Source: Candidatus Avibacteroides avistercoris
GTDB taxonomy: Bacteria > Bacteroidota > Bacteroidia > Bacteroidales > Bacteroidaceae
Direction of reading: 5' to 3'
NCBI GenBank assembly: GCA_020012075.1
Contig: DWUP01000011.1
Coordinates: 1 to 40,963, forward strand
DNA length: 40,963 nucleotides
The position numbers and the translations under genes were made by a program. The notes below the pieces were generated by a model. That model saw only the letters and a program-made list of their open reading frames with translations, had not been told where the DNA came from and made no database searches. Positions 16,824-25,232 of this stretch are shown piece by piece. Position 1 is the first letter of the stretch. Every line of letters starts with the position of its first letter.

Positions 16824-18727
16824 GATTCAGCTAATTGTTCCTTTATAAAAGCTTTAAGACCCGATTTATCCAAGCCACAAATCTCATGCAGTTTGGCCAC
16901 CGGGCCATGTTCCACGAATTTGTCCGGCAACCCCAAGCGGTGTACTGGCAGGTCATAGCCGTGGTCTTCCATAAACTCAGTTACTGCCGAGCCCGCGCCT
17001 CCTGCGGCCACGCCATCTTCGACAGTGATTACTGTGCGGTAATTCTGTCCTATTTCGCTCAGCATCTCTGAATCCAGCGGCTTGACAAAACGCAGGTCAT
17101 ACAGACCGACTCGCTTCTGTTCGCCGTCAGTCAGTTCGTCCACAGCCGCACGCGCCACCTGCCCCAGAGGACCGAGCGTCACAACAGCCACATCGGTGCC
17201 GCGCTTGATGCAGCGGCCGGTGCCGACTCTGATTTCCTCATACTCGTTCTCCCAATCCACCAATGAGCCGCGTCCGCGGGGATAACGGATGACGAAAGGC
17301 CCCTTGTCGGGCAACTGGGCGGTATACATCAGGTTGCGCAATTCATGTTCGTCGTATGGCGATGCGATGGTCAGATTGGGGATGCAGCGCAGATAGGCCA
17401 CATCAAACGCTCCATGATGCGTCGGCCCGTCTTCTCCCACCAGTCCGGCACGGTCGAGGCAGAGCACTACATTGAGCCTTGAGATGGCTACGTCGTGGAT
17501 AATGTTGTCATAAGCCCGCTGGGCGAACGAAGAATAAATGTTGCAAAACGGCAGCATCCCCTCTTTGGCCAGCCCGCCCGAGAATGTGACAGCGTGTCCC
17601 TCGGCGATGCCCACGTCAAAAGCGCGGTGTGGCATGGCATTCATCAATATATTCATCGAGCAGCCGGTCGCCATGGCAGGTGTCACACCCACGATGCGGC
17701 TGTTCTTGTATGCCAAGTCAAGCAGTGTCTTGCCAAAGACCTCCTGATAGAGTGGCGGCATCCCCGCCGGGCACGAGGCCTTGCGCTTGCCGGTGGTCTT
17801 GTCAAACACACCGGGCGCGTGCCATATCGTCGCGTCCTGTTCGGCGAACTCATATCCCTTGCCCTTCACCGTGTGGATGTGCAGCAGTTTCGGGCCGCTG
17901 AGTGTCTTCAACTCACTCAGCACGCGGATAAGCCCCTCGACATCGTGCCCGTTGATAGGCCCGAAGTAGCGTATGTTCATGCCTTCGAATATATTCTGCT
18001 GGTTGGAGAGCATCGACTTGAGGCTGTTGTTGAAGCGCAATATTTTGTTTTTATGCTTCTCATCGAGCACACCGAGCGTCTTGGCGAAGTTCCACAGCGA
18101 ATAGCGTATGCGGTTGTAGTTGGACTTGGTGTTTAATTTTATGAGATACTCCTTTAGTCCCCCGACCGTGCGGTCGATGGCAATGTCATTGTCATTGAGG
18201 ACTATGAGCAGGTTGTTGGGTATCGACGATGCATTGTTCAGTCCTTCGAAAGCCAGTCCTCCCGTCATTGCTCCGTCGCCTATGACTGCCACTATCTGCC
18301 TGTCCTCATGCTTCATGGCGGCAGCCACGGCCATGCCGAGGGCCACCGAGATGGAATTTGAGGCATGGCCGCACGTGAAAGTGTCATACTCGCTCTCCTC
18401 GGGCGAGGGGAACGGCTTGAGACCATGAAACTTGCGGTTTGTAGCAAACCGCTCGCGGCGGCCTGTCAGTATCTTGTGTGCATAGGCCTGATGCCCCACA
18501 TCCCACACAATGCGGTCATAGGGCGTGTCAAACACATAATGCAATGCGACCGTCAGCTCCACCACCCCGAGGCTCGCCGCGAAATGGCCGGGATTGCACG
18601 ACAAGGCATCGATGATGAAATCGCGCAATTCACCGCACAAGACCGGCAAGTCACTGACCTTCAACCTCTTCAGGTCGTCGGGACAATTAATGTTTGATAG
18701 AAACTTATAGGCCTGTTCCATTAACAT
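16820..18727 (-). CDS. dxs: 1-deoxy-D-xylulose-5-phosphate synthase
   Basis: 635 residues from the chosen ATG; another ATG two codons later (18721) is equally acceptable. First step of the MEP isoprenoid pathway: condenses pyruvate and glyceraldehyde 3-phosphate using thiamine diphosphate. Visible are PGHFAASLG (His 48), GDGAMTGG for ThDP/Mg (150-157), the NN pair after it, and [15 protein letters not shown] in the second domain. The open frame continues to 18913, but that extension is a translation of the dispersed promoter element and lies upstream of the -7 box at 18741-18748, so it cannot be the real start. First gene of a dxs-trkA-trkH unit. Confidence 0.94.
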   Translation of the reverse strand: MLMEQAYKFLSNINCPDDLKRLKVSDLPVLCGELRDFIIDALSCNPGHFAASLGVVELTVALHYVFDTPYDRIVWDVGHQAYAHKILTGRRERFATNRKFHGLKPFPSPEESEYDTFTCGHASNSISVALGMAVAAAMKHEDRQIVAVIGDGAMTGGLAFEGLNNASSIPNNLLIVLNDNDIAIDRTVGGLKEYLIKLNTKSNYNRIRYSLWNFAKTLGVLDEKHKNKILRFNNSLKSMLSNQQNIFEGMNIRYFGPINGHDVEGLIRVLSELKTLSGPKLLHIHTVKGKGYEFAEQDATIWHAPGVFDKTTGKRKASCPAGMPPLYQEVFGKTLLDLAYKNSRIVGVTPAMATGCSMNILMNAMPHRAFDVGIAEGHAVTFSGGLAKEGMLPFCNIYSSFAQRAYDNIIHDVAISRLNVVLCLDRAGLVGEDGPTHHGAFDVAYLRCIPNLTIASPYDEHELRNLMYTAQLPDKGPFVIRYPRGRGSLVDWENEYEEIRVGTGRCIKRGTDVAVVTLGPLGQVARAAVDELTDGEQKRVGLYDLRFVKPLDSEMLSEIGQNYRTVITVEDGVAAGGAGSAVTEFMEDHGYDLPVHRLGLPDKFVEHGPVAKLHEICGLDKSGLKAFIKEQLAES

Positions 18728-18740
18728 TTGATTTGACGTG

Positions 18741-18748
18741 CAAATATA
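18741..18748 (-). promoter_or_regulatory. -7 box of dxs, inside the dispersed element
   Basis: Minus-strand TATATTTG, preceded after 20 bases by TTG as -33, a full Bacteroidetes-type promoter. It lies 13 bases before the chosen ATG and fixes the start of dxs. Confidence 0.75.
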
Positions 18749-18834
18749 GTGAAAGGCGATAGCATAGACAAGCCTGTGAGCTTGCTCGCATGCGGGCCGT
18801 GCCAAGCCGCACCCTATATTCGTGAAACAAATAT
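18741..18834 (-). repeat. Dispersed promoter-bearing element, copy B
   Basis: Read on the minus strand, this 94-bp stretch begins ATATTTGTTTCACGAATA and ends CGCCTTTCACTATATTTG. It aligns almost without gaps to 29308-29402 on the plus strand. Shared blocks include TGCGGCT, GCAAGCTC and TCGCCTTTC. Both copies stop at the -7 box and lie directly before a gene start. Confidence 0.85.
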
Positions 18835-18956
18835 CGACAAATATTAATCCTGCTGTCGCAAATGCCCGCCTTTTAATCATCCGTGCCACGGGGAGCGGCC
18901 ATCGGCGCGGCAATACCGGAAGCCGGACGCCGTGGCATGCGGTGCAAATCGCAGCA

Positions 18957-19030
18957 TTTAGGCTGCAAATATATATATCTAACCTAAAAATATGTAGACG
19001 TTAGGCTGCAAATATATGTTTTTAGCCTAA
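18957..19030. repeat. Two tandem small hairpins
   Basis: Two copies of a motif beginning TTAGGCTGCAAATATAT (18958-18974 and 19001-19017). Each is closed by the complementary CCTAAA or AGCCTAA (18983-18988, 19024-19030), giving 6-7 bp stems with A/T-rich loops. Their starts are 43 bp apart, between the divergent dxs and ileS promoters. The remaining parts of 18835-19216 show no gene; a few scattered ATGCC motifs resemble the 22-bp arrays but lack a clear period. Confidence 0.7.
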
Positions 19031-19216
19031 AGAAATCCGACAGCAACAGATGCCGGCACGCATGACATCCGTCCCCTGCCGCCACGATGCCCGGCCACCG
19101 GGAGTACAATGCCGTCAGGATGAACGCAAAAGGAGATGTAATCAAGCAAAAAGACAGTGCCAAAGGCAAATGTTCATAATATAGAGGAGATAATAACTCT
19201 GTTATCGCAATTTTTG

Positions 19217-19224
19217 TACTTTTG
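19217..19224 (+). promoter_or_regulatory. -7 promoter box of the ileS operon
   Basis: TACTTTTG matches TAnnTTTG, 36 bases before the chosen ileS ATG. No clear -33 box. Confidence 0.65.
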
Positions 19225-19260
19225 CACCAATTTATAATATCAACGATTATTGCAGGACTT

Positions 19261-22200
19261 ATGGATGTAAAGAAATTCCCCGAATATTCCCGATTCGACC
19301 TCTCACAAATCAACAAAGACGTGTTGAAGAAGTGGGATGACAGCGACATCTTCCATCGCAGCATGAAGATAAGAGAAGGCGCACCGTCATTTGTGTTCTA
19401 CGAAGGCCCCCCGTCGGCCAATGGGATGCCGGGCATCCATCACGTGCTGTCACGCACGATCAAGGACATCTTCTGCCGCTACAAGACGATGAAGGGCTTC
19501 CACGTCAAGCGCAAAGCCGGGTGGGACACGCACGGACTGCCCGTCGAGCTCGGAGTGGAGAAGACTCTGGGGATAACCAAAGAGGACATAGGCAAGAAGA
19601 TCAGCATAGCCGAATACAACGCCACATGCCGCAAGGAAGTGATGAAATACACCAAGGAGTGGTCGGACCTGACACACAGGATGGGCTATTGGGTGGACTT
19701 GGACGACCCCTACATCACCTACGACAACCGCTACATCGAGACACTGTGGTGGCTGTTGCGCCAGTTGTATGACAAAGGCCTCCTCTACAAAGGCTACACC
19801 ATACAGCCCTATTCACCCGCAGCCGGCACAGGACTCAGCTCACACGAGCTCAACCAGCCCGGATGCTACCGCGACGTCAAGGACACGACGGTGACGGCAC
19901 AATTCCTCATCACCACGCCCAAGGGAGAGATGACCGGATGGGGCAACCCCTACTTCCTCGCATGGACGACCACGCCGTGGACACTGCCGTCCAACACGGC
20001 ACTCTGCGTAGGACCCAAGATTGACTATGTGGCAGTGCAGACCTACAATCCATACACCGGCGAACCGATGACCGCCGTGCTTGCCAAAGCCCTCGTCGCA
20101 TCCAACTTCAACCCCAAAGGCGAGGGACTCGACCTCGACTCCTACAAGAAAGGCGACAAGGTCGTGCCCTACCGCATCGTGGCCGAATACAAAGGCACAG
20201 AACTCGAAGGGATGCAATATGAGCAACTGCTGCCGTGGGTCAATCCCGGCGAAGGAGCATTCAGGGTGATCCTTGGCGACTACGTCTCGACCGATGACGG
20301 TACAGGCATAGTCCACATCGCGCCGACATTCGGTGCAGATGACGCATTCGTGGCCAAAGCCGCAGGAGTGCCGCCACTGCAACTCATCAACAAGCGTGGC
20401 GAAGCACGCCCGATGGTAGACCTGACCGGCAAATTCTATCCGCTCGACGAACTCGACGAAGACTTCGTGCGCCGCTCGGTCAATGTCGGGCTGTATAAGC
20501 AATACGAAGGACGCTTCGTCAAGAATGCCTACGACCCCAACCTGACGGACAAGGACGAGACACTCGACATCTCGATTTGCATGGAGCTGAAAGCTGCCAA
20601 CAAGGCGTTCAAGATAGAGAAGCACACACACAACTATCCGCACTGCTGGCGCACCGACAAGCCTATCATCTACTATCCGCTCGACAGCTGGTTTATCAGA
20701 TCCACCGCCTGCAAAGACAGGATGATAGCCCTCAACAAGACTATCAACTGGAAACCCGAATCGACAGGCACAGGCCGCTTCGGCAAATGGCTGGAGAGCC
20801 TCAACGACTGGAATCTGAGCCGCTCGCGCTATTGGGGCACCCCGCTCCCGATCTGGCGCACCGAAGACAACAGCGAGGAGAAATGCATCGGCTCGGTAGA
20901 AGAATTATACAACGAAATCGAGAAAGCCGTCGCAGCCGGCGTAATGAAAGAAAACCCGTTCAAAGACTTCACGCCGGGGCTGTATACCAAGGACAACTAT
21001 GACAAAATCGACCTGCACCGCCCCTACGTGGATGACATCACACTCATCTCACCAAGCGGCCGTCCGATGTACAGGGAAAAAGACTTGATTGACGTATGGT
21101 TTGACTCAGGCTCAATGCCGTTCGCACAAGCACACTACCCCTTCGAACATAAAGAGGAAGTGGACAAACACATAGTCTATCCGGCAGATTTCATCGCCGA
21201 GGGCGTGGACCAGACACGCGGATGGTTCTATACACTCCATGCCATCTCGACCATGGTCTTCGACCAAGTGTCATTCAAAGCAGTCATCTCAAACGGTCTT
21301 GTACTGGACAAAAACGGCAATAAGATGTCCAAGCGATTGGGCAATGCCGTAGACCCGTTCAAGACAATAGAAGAAAACGGCTCCGACCCGTTGCGATGGT
21401 ATATAATAACCAATGCATCGCCATGGGACAACCTGAAATTTGACATGGAAGGTGTAGAAGAAGTCAAGAGGAAATTCTTCGGGACGCTCTACAACACCTA
21501 CTCGTTCTTTGCCCTCTATGCCAATGTGGATGGCTTCGACGCCAACGCCGCAAGCATACCCCTCGACGAACGCCCGGAAATAGACAGATGGATTCTGTCA
21601 GAGCTCAATTCACTCATCAGGGACGTGCAACGCAACCTCGATGACTACGAGCCGACCAAAGCAGGACGCCTCATCTCGGCATTCGTCAATGACAATCTGT
21701 CCAACTGGTACGTGCGCCTCAACCGCAAACGCTTCTGGGGAGGCGGACAAAGCAAAGACAAGACCTCGGCCTACGAGACACTCTACACCTGCCTGCTCAC
21801 AGTGGCAAAACTGATGGCACCGATAGCACCGTTCTACGCCGACAGGCTCTATTGCGACCTGACCGGATGCACCCCAGACAAGGCACAGGCATCTGTACAC
21901 CTGACAGAATTCCCTGTCTGCGACGAGGCCGCCATCGACACACAATTGGAACGCAAGATGGAGCTGGCACAGCAAATCACATCGATGGTACTCGCACTGC
22001 GCCGCAAGGTAAACATCAAAGTGCGGCAGCCACTGCAGTCCATCATGATACCGGTCAGCAGCGACCCCACGCTCAAAGCACACATCGAGGCTGTCAAGAC
22101 ACTCATACTCAATGAAGTCAATGTCAAGGAGCTGAACTACGTAGACAACACCTCCGGCATATTGGTCAAGAGTGCAAAATGCGACTTCAAGAAACTCGGA

Positions 22201-22686
22201 CCAAAATTCGGCAAACAGATGAAAGATGTCAGCAAATTCGTAGCCGGCATGACACAGGACGACATTGTCAAATTGGAGACTGACGGTGCTATAACCTTCG
22301 AGCTCAACGGCCAGCCGGTCACATTGACGACAGAGGATATAGAAATACACAATGAAGATATCCCGGGATGGCTCGTGGCCAACGAAGGCAAGCTGACAGT
22401 GGCACTGGAAGTAGAACTGACCGATGAGCTGAGGCATGAAGGCATAGCGCGTGAATTGGTAAACCGCATACAGAACATGCGCAAATCCAGCAACTTCGAC
22501 ATCACAGACAAGATCAATGTGGCCATAAGCCGAAATGAAACCATTGAAATTGTCATCAAGCAATATAATACATATATTTGCAACCAAGTTTTAGCTGAGA
22601 ATATCACAATCAGCGACAACCTTGCCAACGGTGTCGAAGCAGACCTCGACTTTGCTGTCGTCAAAATTGCAGTAGAAAAAATATAA
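19261..22686 (+). CDS. ileS: Isoleucyl-tRNA synthetase, long type
   Basis: 1141 residues. Charges tRNA-Ile with isoleucine in the cytoplasm. The class I HIGH-equivalent is GIHH in PPSANGMPGIHH (58-61), and KMSKR is at about 688-692 (KNGNKMSKRLGN). An editing domain inserts between about 190 and 420 (AWTTTPWTLPSNTALCVG). The C-terminus holds the extended region with KCDFKKLGPKFGKQMKDV, seen in the eukaryote-like/type 2 enzymes, rather than the zinc-cysteine tail of the E. coli type. The frame is open from 19222, but that start lies over the -7 box; MDVKKFPEYSRFDL is the normal N-terminus. First gene of a four-gene run. Confidence 0.96.
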   Translation: MDVKKFPEYSRFDLSQINKDVLKKWDDSDIFHRSMKIREGAPSFVFYEGPPSANGMPGIHHVLSRTIKDIFCRYKTMKGFHVKRKAGWDTHGLPVELGVEKTLGITKEDIGKKISIAEYNATCRKEVMKYTKEWSDLTHRMGYWVDLDDPYITYDNRYIETLWWLLRQLYDKGLLYKGYTIQPYSPAAGTGLSSHELNQPGCYRDVKDTTVTAQFLITTPKGEMTGWGNPYFLAWTTTPWTLPSNTALCVGPKIDYVAVQTYNPYTGEPMTAVLAKALVASNFNPKGEGLDLDSYKKGDKVVPYRIVAEYKGTELEGMQYEQLLPWVNPGEGAFRVILGDYVSTDDGTGIVHIAPTFGADDAFVAKAAGVPPLQLINKRGEARPMVDLTGKFYPLDELDEDFVRRSVNVGLYKQYEGRFVKNAYDPNLTDKDETLDISICMELKAANKAFKIEKHTHNYPHCWRTDKPIIYYPLDSWFIRSTACKDRMIALNKTINWKPESTGTGRFGKWLESLNDWNLSRSRYWGTPLPIWRTEDNSEEKCIGSVEELYNEIEKAVAAGVMKENPFKDFTPGLYTKDNYDKIDLHRPYVDDITLISPSGRPMYREKDLIDVWFDSGSMPFAQAHYPFEHKEEVDKHIVYPADFIAEGVDQTRGWFYTLHAISTMVFDQVSFKAVISNGLVLDKNGNKMSKRLGNAVDPFKTIEENGSDPLRWYIITNASPWDNLKFDMEGVEEVKRKFFGTLYNTYSFFALYANVDGFDANAASIPLDERPEIDRWILSELNSLIRDVQRNLDDYEPTKAGRLISAFVNDNLSNWYVRLNRKRFWGGGQSKDKTSAYETLYTCLLTVAKLMAPIAPFYADRLYCDLTGCTPDKAQASVHLTEFPVCDEAAIDTQLERKMELAQQITSMVLALRRKVNIKVRQPLQSIMIPVSSDPTLKAHIEAVKTLILNEVNVKELNYVDNTSGILVKSAKCDFKKLGPKFGKQMKDVSKFVAGMTQDDIVKLETDGAITFELNGQPVTLTTEDIEIHNEDIPGWLVANEGKLTVALEVELTDELRHEGIARELVNRIQNMRKSSNFDITDKINVAISRNETIEIVIKQYNTYICNQVLAENITISDNLANGVEADLDFAVVKIAVEKI

Positions 22687-22705
22687 CCTGATCAAAAACA
22701 AAACC

Positions 22706-23086
22706 ATGAGCGAGAAGACCAGATACTCGGATGAAGAATTGGAAGAATTCAGAAAGATCATCTTAGAGAAACTGAACAAAGCACAAAAGGACTACGATGA
22801 ATTGCGCCAAAGCATGATGAACAAGGATGGCAACAACATCAATGACACATCACCCACATACAAAAATCTGGAGGAAGGCGCCAATACTCTCTGCCGTGAA
22901 GAGACCGGACAACTGGCACAGAGACAATTGAAATTCATCCAAAGCCTGAAAGCTGCGTTAGTAAGAATCGAAAACAAGACTTACGGCATCTGTCGCGAAA
23001 CCGGCAAACTAATCCCGGCAGAGAGGCTTCGTGCTGTGCCACACGCCACTCTGAGCATAGAGGCAAAGAACAATAAGAAACATTAA
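22706..23086 (+). CDS. TraR/DksA family protein lacking the zinc cysteines
   Basis: 126 residues. The N-terminal coiled coil (about 8-80) is typical of DksA-like RNA polymerase secondary-channel factors. It is followed by the finger region YGICRETGKLIPAERLRAVPHATLSI. Only one of the four expected zinc cysteines remains, as in other Bacteroidetes members I remember. Its likely role is transcription regulation through RNA polymerase, inferred from the family; the acidic tip residues would need alignment. It lies 19 bases after ileS and before lspA, in an order common in this phylum. Confidence 0.9.
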   Translation: MSEKTRYSDEELEEFRKIILEKLNKAQKDYDELRQSMMNKDGNNINDTSPTYKNLEEGANTLCREETGQLAQRQLKFIQSLKAALVRIENKTYGICRETGKLIPAERLRAVPHATLSIEAKNNKKH

Positions 23087-23090
23087 GGAC

Positions 23091-23119
23091 TGCCGCACCG
23101 GACGATGTCCGGTGCGGCA
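23091..23119 (+). terminator. Strong hairpin between the dksA-like gene and lspA
   Basis: A 13-bp perfect GC-rich stem (23091-23103 with 23107-23119; GCCGCACCGGAC core) with a 3-base loop, then TCAATTTT. The T run is short, so it may be a partial terminator or an mRNA-end stabiliser inside the operon. Confidence 0.65.
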
Positions 23120-23133
23120 TCAATTTTGACCGA

Positions 23134-23763
23134 ATGACAAGACGAGCCAAAAGCACCACCCTATGCATTGCCACAATCATATTGATTGTGATAATTGACC
23201 AATTGATAAAATTCGAAGTCAAGACCAACATGTTCCTAAGGGAGAGCATATACGTTGCCGACTGGTTTCAGATATTTTTCATCGAAAACGACGGCATAGC
23301 ATGGGGACTGCAAATCATGCCACAACTGTTTCTGACGCTGTTCAGACTGATTGCTGTGGGACTGATAGGCTACATGATACACCAATCCGTCAAGCATGAG
23401 GCCAAGACCGGTTTCCTGATTTGCCTGTCACTGATATTTGCCGGTGCTGCGGGCAACATAATCGACAATGTGTTCTACGGAGCCATATATACCGAAAGTA
23501 CCCCGTTCACAAAAGCCACACTGACCGCAGTAGGGCAAGGATACGGAGGCTGGATGCACGGGAAAGTGGTGGATATGTTTTATTTCCCCATTATCGACAC
23601 CTACTGGCCCGAATGGATGCCTTTCGTAGGCGGCGAGCATTTCATTTTCTTCAGCCCCGTGTTCAACTTTGCCGACGCATCCATCAGCTGCGGCGTCATA
23701 GCCCTGCTATTGTTTTATGGCAAATACTTAAACCGTCTGTTGAATGGCAAGAAGGGCGACTAA
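23134..23763 (+). CDS. lspA: Signal peptidase II (lipoprotein signal peptidase)
   Basis: 209 residues, longer than the about 160 of E. coli. Inner-membrane aspartyl protease that removes signal peptides of prolipoproteins. The catalytic Asp pair is Asp 111 in AGNIIDN and Asp 181 in FNFADASIS. DQLIK (22-26) and ENDGIAWG (51-58) are the other conserved boxes. The extra length lies between the two Asp (about residues 116-172, including GGWMHGKVVDMFYFP and GEHFIFFSPVFNF), a Bacteroidetes-style insertion. Four membrane segments. The start follows the hairpin closely. The last 20 bases overlap the DUF4296 lipoprotein gene. Confidence 0.94.
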   Translation: MTRRAKSTTLCIATIILIVIIDQLIKFEVKTNMFLRESIYVADWFQIFFIENDGIAWGLQIMPQLFLTLFRLIAVGLIGYMIHQSVKHEAKTGFLICLSLIFAGAAGNIIDNVFYGAIYTESTPFTKATLTAVGQGYGGWMHGKVVDMFYFPIIDTYWPEWMPFVGGEHFIFFSPVFNFADASISCGVIALLLFYGKYLNRLLNGKKGD

Positions 23764-24514
23764 CATATATATAAGCCTTTGCTTCGCAGCAATACTGGCC
23801 GCAGGATGCAGGGACAAGATGCCAGAAAACGTCATCCCGCCCGACAAGATGGAGGAATTGCTCTATGACTATCACTTGGCACAATCAGTGGCGTCCGACA
23901 TCAACTATGCGCAGAAATACAAAAAAGAGCCATACAAGAATTATGCTCTGGCAAAACACGGCATAGATGAAGCCGTTTTCGATTCATCCATGGCCTGGTA
24001 CTCCAGACACACCGGACAGATAGTCCAGATCTATGAAAACGTAGAGCGGCGCGTCAGCAGCCGTCTGGACGCCATCGAGAGCGTACTGAGGATGCGTGAG
24101 AACAAGTTTGTCAAGGCCATATCGGCAGACACGGCAGACATCTGGGGAGGAATGAAAGAATACACATTGTCCACGCTGCCCAACAAATCTTTGGTTTTGT
24201 TTGACGAAAAGGCTGACACCACCTTCCATCCGGGCGACAAGGTCATGCTCAAGGCACAATATGACATCACCGGCGGCAGCGCACCAGTGACACTGCTGAC
24301 GGCCGTCACGATGAGCTATAAAAACGACTCGACGCAAACCGTCGCACTCAACACGACCGAGAGCCGCACCGACTCTATTGTGATAGAGACTCGGGACGCA
24401 AGACTTGACAAAATAGCCCTGTCATTTTACCTCACGACGTCAGAGCCATGCTGCAGCACCATGACAGCCACGGTCAAAGGGATAGAGTTCTGGCGCTATC
24501 ACAAGCAGAAGTGA
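23744..24514 (+). CDS. DUF4296 domain lipoprotein
   Basis: 256 residues. A lipoprotein signal peptide ends in AAILAAGC (Cys 22). The DUF4296 region follows (about 27-115): IPPDKMEELLYDYHLAQ, KYGIDEAVFDSSMAWYSRH-like, a helical domain of unknown role found near lspA in Bacteroidetes. The C-terminal half is beta-rich (about 150-250) and could be a binding domain. It starts inside lspA (20-base overlap in another frame), so translation is probably coupled: a lipoprotein encoded with the enzyme that processes lipoproteins. The stop abuts the stop of the converging gene in a TGATCA palindrome. Confidence 0.85.
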   Translation: MARRATNIYISLCFAAILAAGCRDKMPENVIPPDKMEELLYDYHLAQSVASDINYAQKYKKEPYKNYALAKHGIDEAVFDSSMAWYSRHTGQIVQIYENVERRVSSRLDAIESVLRMRENKFVKAISADTADIWGGMKEYTLSTLPNKSLVLFDEKADTTFHPGDKVMLKAQYDITGGSAPVTLLTAVTMSYKNDSTQTVALNTTESRTDSIVIETRDARLDKIALSFYLTTSEPCCSTMTATVKGIEFWRYHKQK

Positions 24515-25069
24515 TCAATAGGTCTTCCAAGCATTCGCATGCTTGGCATTATGCTTCTTTGCCCTGTAAGTCTTGCTGAATATCGACTGCAATATATCTT
24601 CCATCGAAAAACTGATGACGAATCCTGCCCCGCCCGATGTCGCAGTGCTGAAACGCCCTATGCTGAACGGCACATAGACGTTTTGTTTCACCGCCCTTGG
24701 GAGTTTCATCATGCCGGCCATAGTCTGCCAATGTATAGGGTCCTCGTCGTATCTCGTGAAGCAATTATAAGGTTTCAGTGTCAGCATCGGTGCCTCACCG
24801 TCATCAATATATGACTGCGGGAGATGACGCACGCCGAGAAACAATGACAAGCTGTCGCTCATCTCCGGCTTCACACCGAAATTGAGGTCAAAATTGATTT
24901 CAAACGGCAAGTCGATACGCACCGAGTCACCCGCCACGGCATCCCTTGCCACTCCCTGCGGGGTCGTATGCAAGGAGCAAAAAGGTAGTATGATAATGCT
25001 AATGGCAAGCAACCATTTTCCAATGGGGCAGGATGATTTTTGCTCGGATGTCGGCAGTCGCATTGGCAT
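24515..25069 (-). CDS. Hypothetical secreted or membrane-anchored protein
   Basis: 184 residues from MPMRLPTSEQ. The frame opens at 25120, but a -7-like box (TATCTTTA, 25100-25093) lies inside that extension and supports 25069. One hydrophobic segment (about residues 19-34, WLLAISIIILPFCSL) after a short basic, Cys-containing start could be an uncleaved anchor or signal. The rest is a beta-rich region (DLPFEINFDLNFG) and a C-terminal Lys/Arg/His-rich tail (SIFSKTYRAKKHNAKHANAWKTY). I recall similar tails in conserved Bacteroidales hypotheticals but cannot name a function. It converges exactly with the DUF4296 gene. Confidence 0.72.
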   Translation of the reverse strand: MPMRLPTSEQKSSCPIGKWLLAISIIILPFCSLHTTPQGVARDAVAGDSVRIDLPFEINFDLNFGVKPEMSDSLSLFLGVRHLPQSYIDDGEAPMLTLKPYNCFTRYDEDPIHWQTMAGMMKLPRAVKQNVYVPFSIGRFSTATSGGAGFVISFSMEDILQSIFSKTYRAKKHNAKHANAWKTY

Positions 25070-25092
25070 ATAAGCGATGATTGTTTCGCAGC

Positions 25093-25100
25093 TAAAGATA
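25093..25100 (-). promoter_or_regulatory. Possible -7 box of the 24515-25069 gene
   Basis: Minus-strand TATCTTTA, one mismatch from TAnnTTTG, 23 bases before the chosen ATG. Confidence 0.4.
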
Positions 25101-25232
25101 GCAAGTCTGACCGCCAACACACGTCACTGCCGCGCCGGAGTTATGATGATTTAACCTAATATAATAGATAGCAATAATACGCCTGACACACCGTGACGGC
25201 GGCCATGACGTGCCGCCGCGGCAATCGGCACA

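Noticed and set aside
18728-18913. Upstream extension of the dxs frame
   Set aside because: It runs over the -7 box and the dispersed element, and Dxs proteins normally start at the Met chosen.
19840-20643. Long minus-strand open frames inside ileS (also 21610-22587)
   Set aside because: Shadows of ileS; low-complexity His/Val/Cys-rich products.
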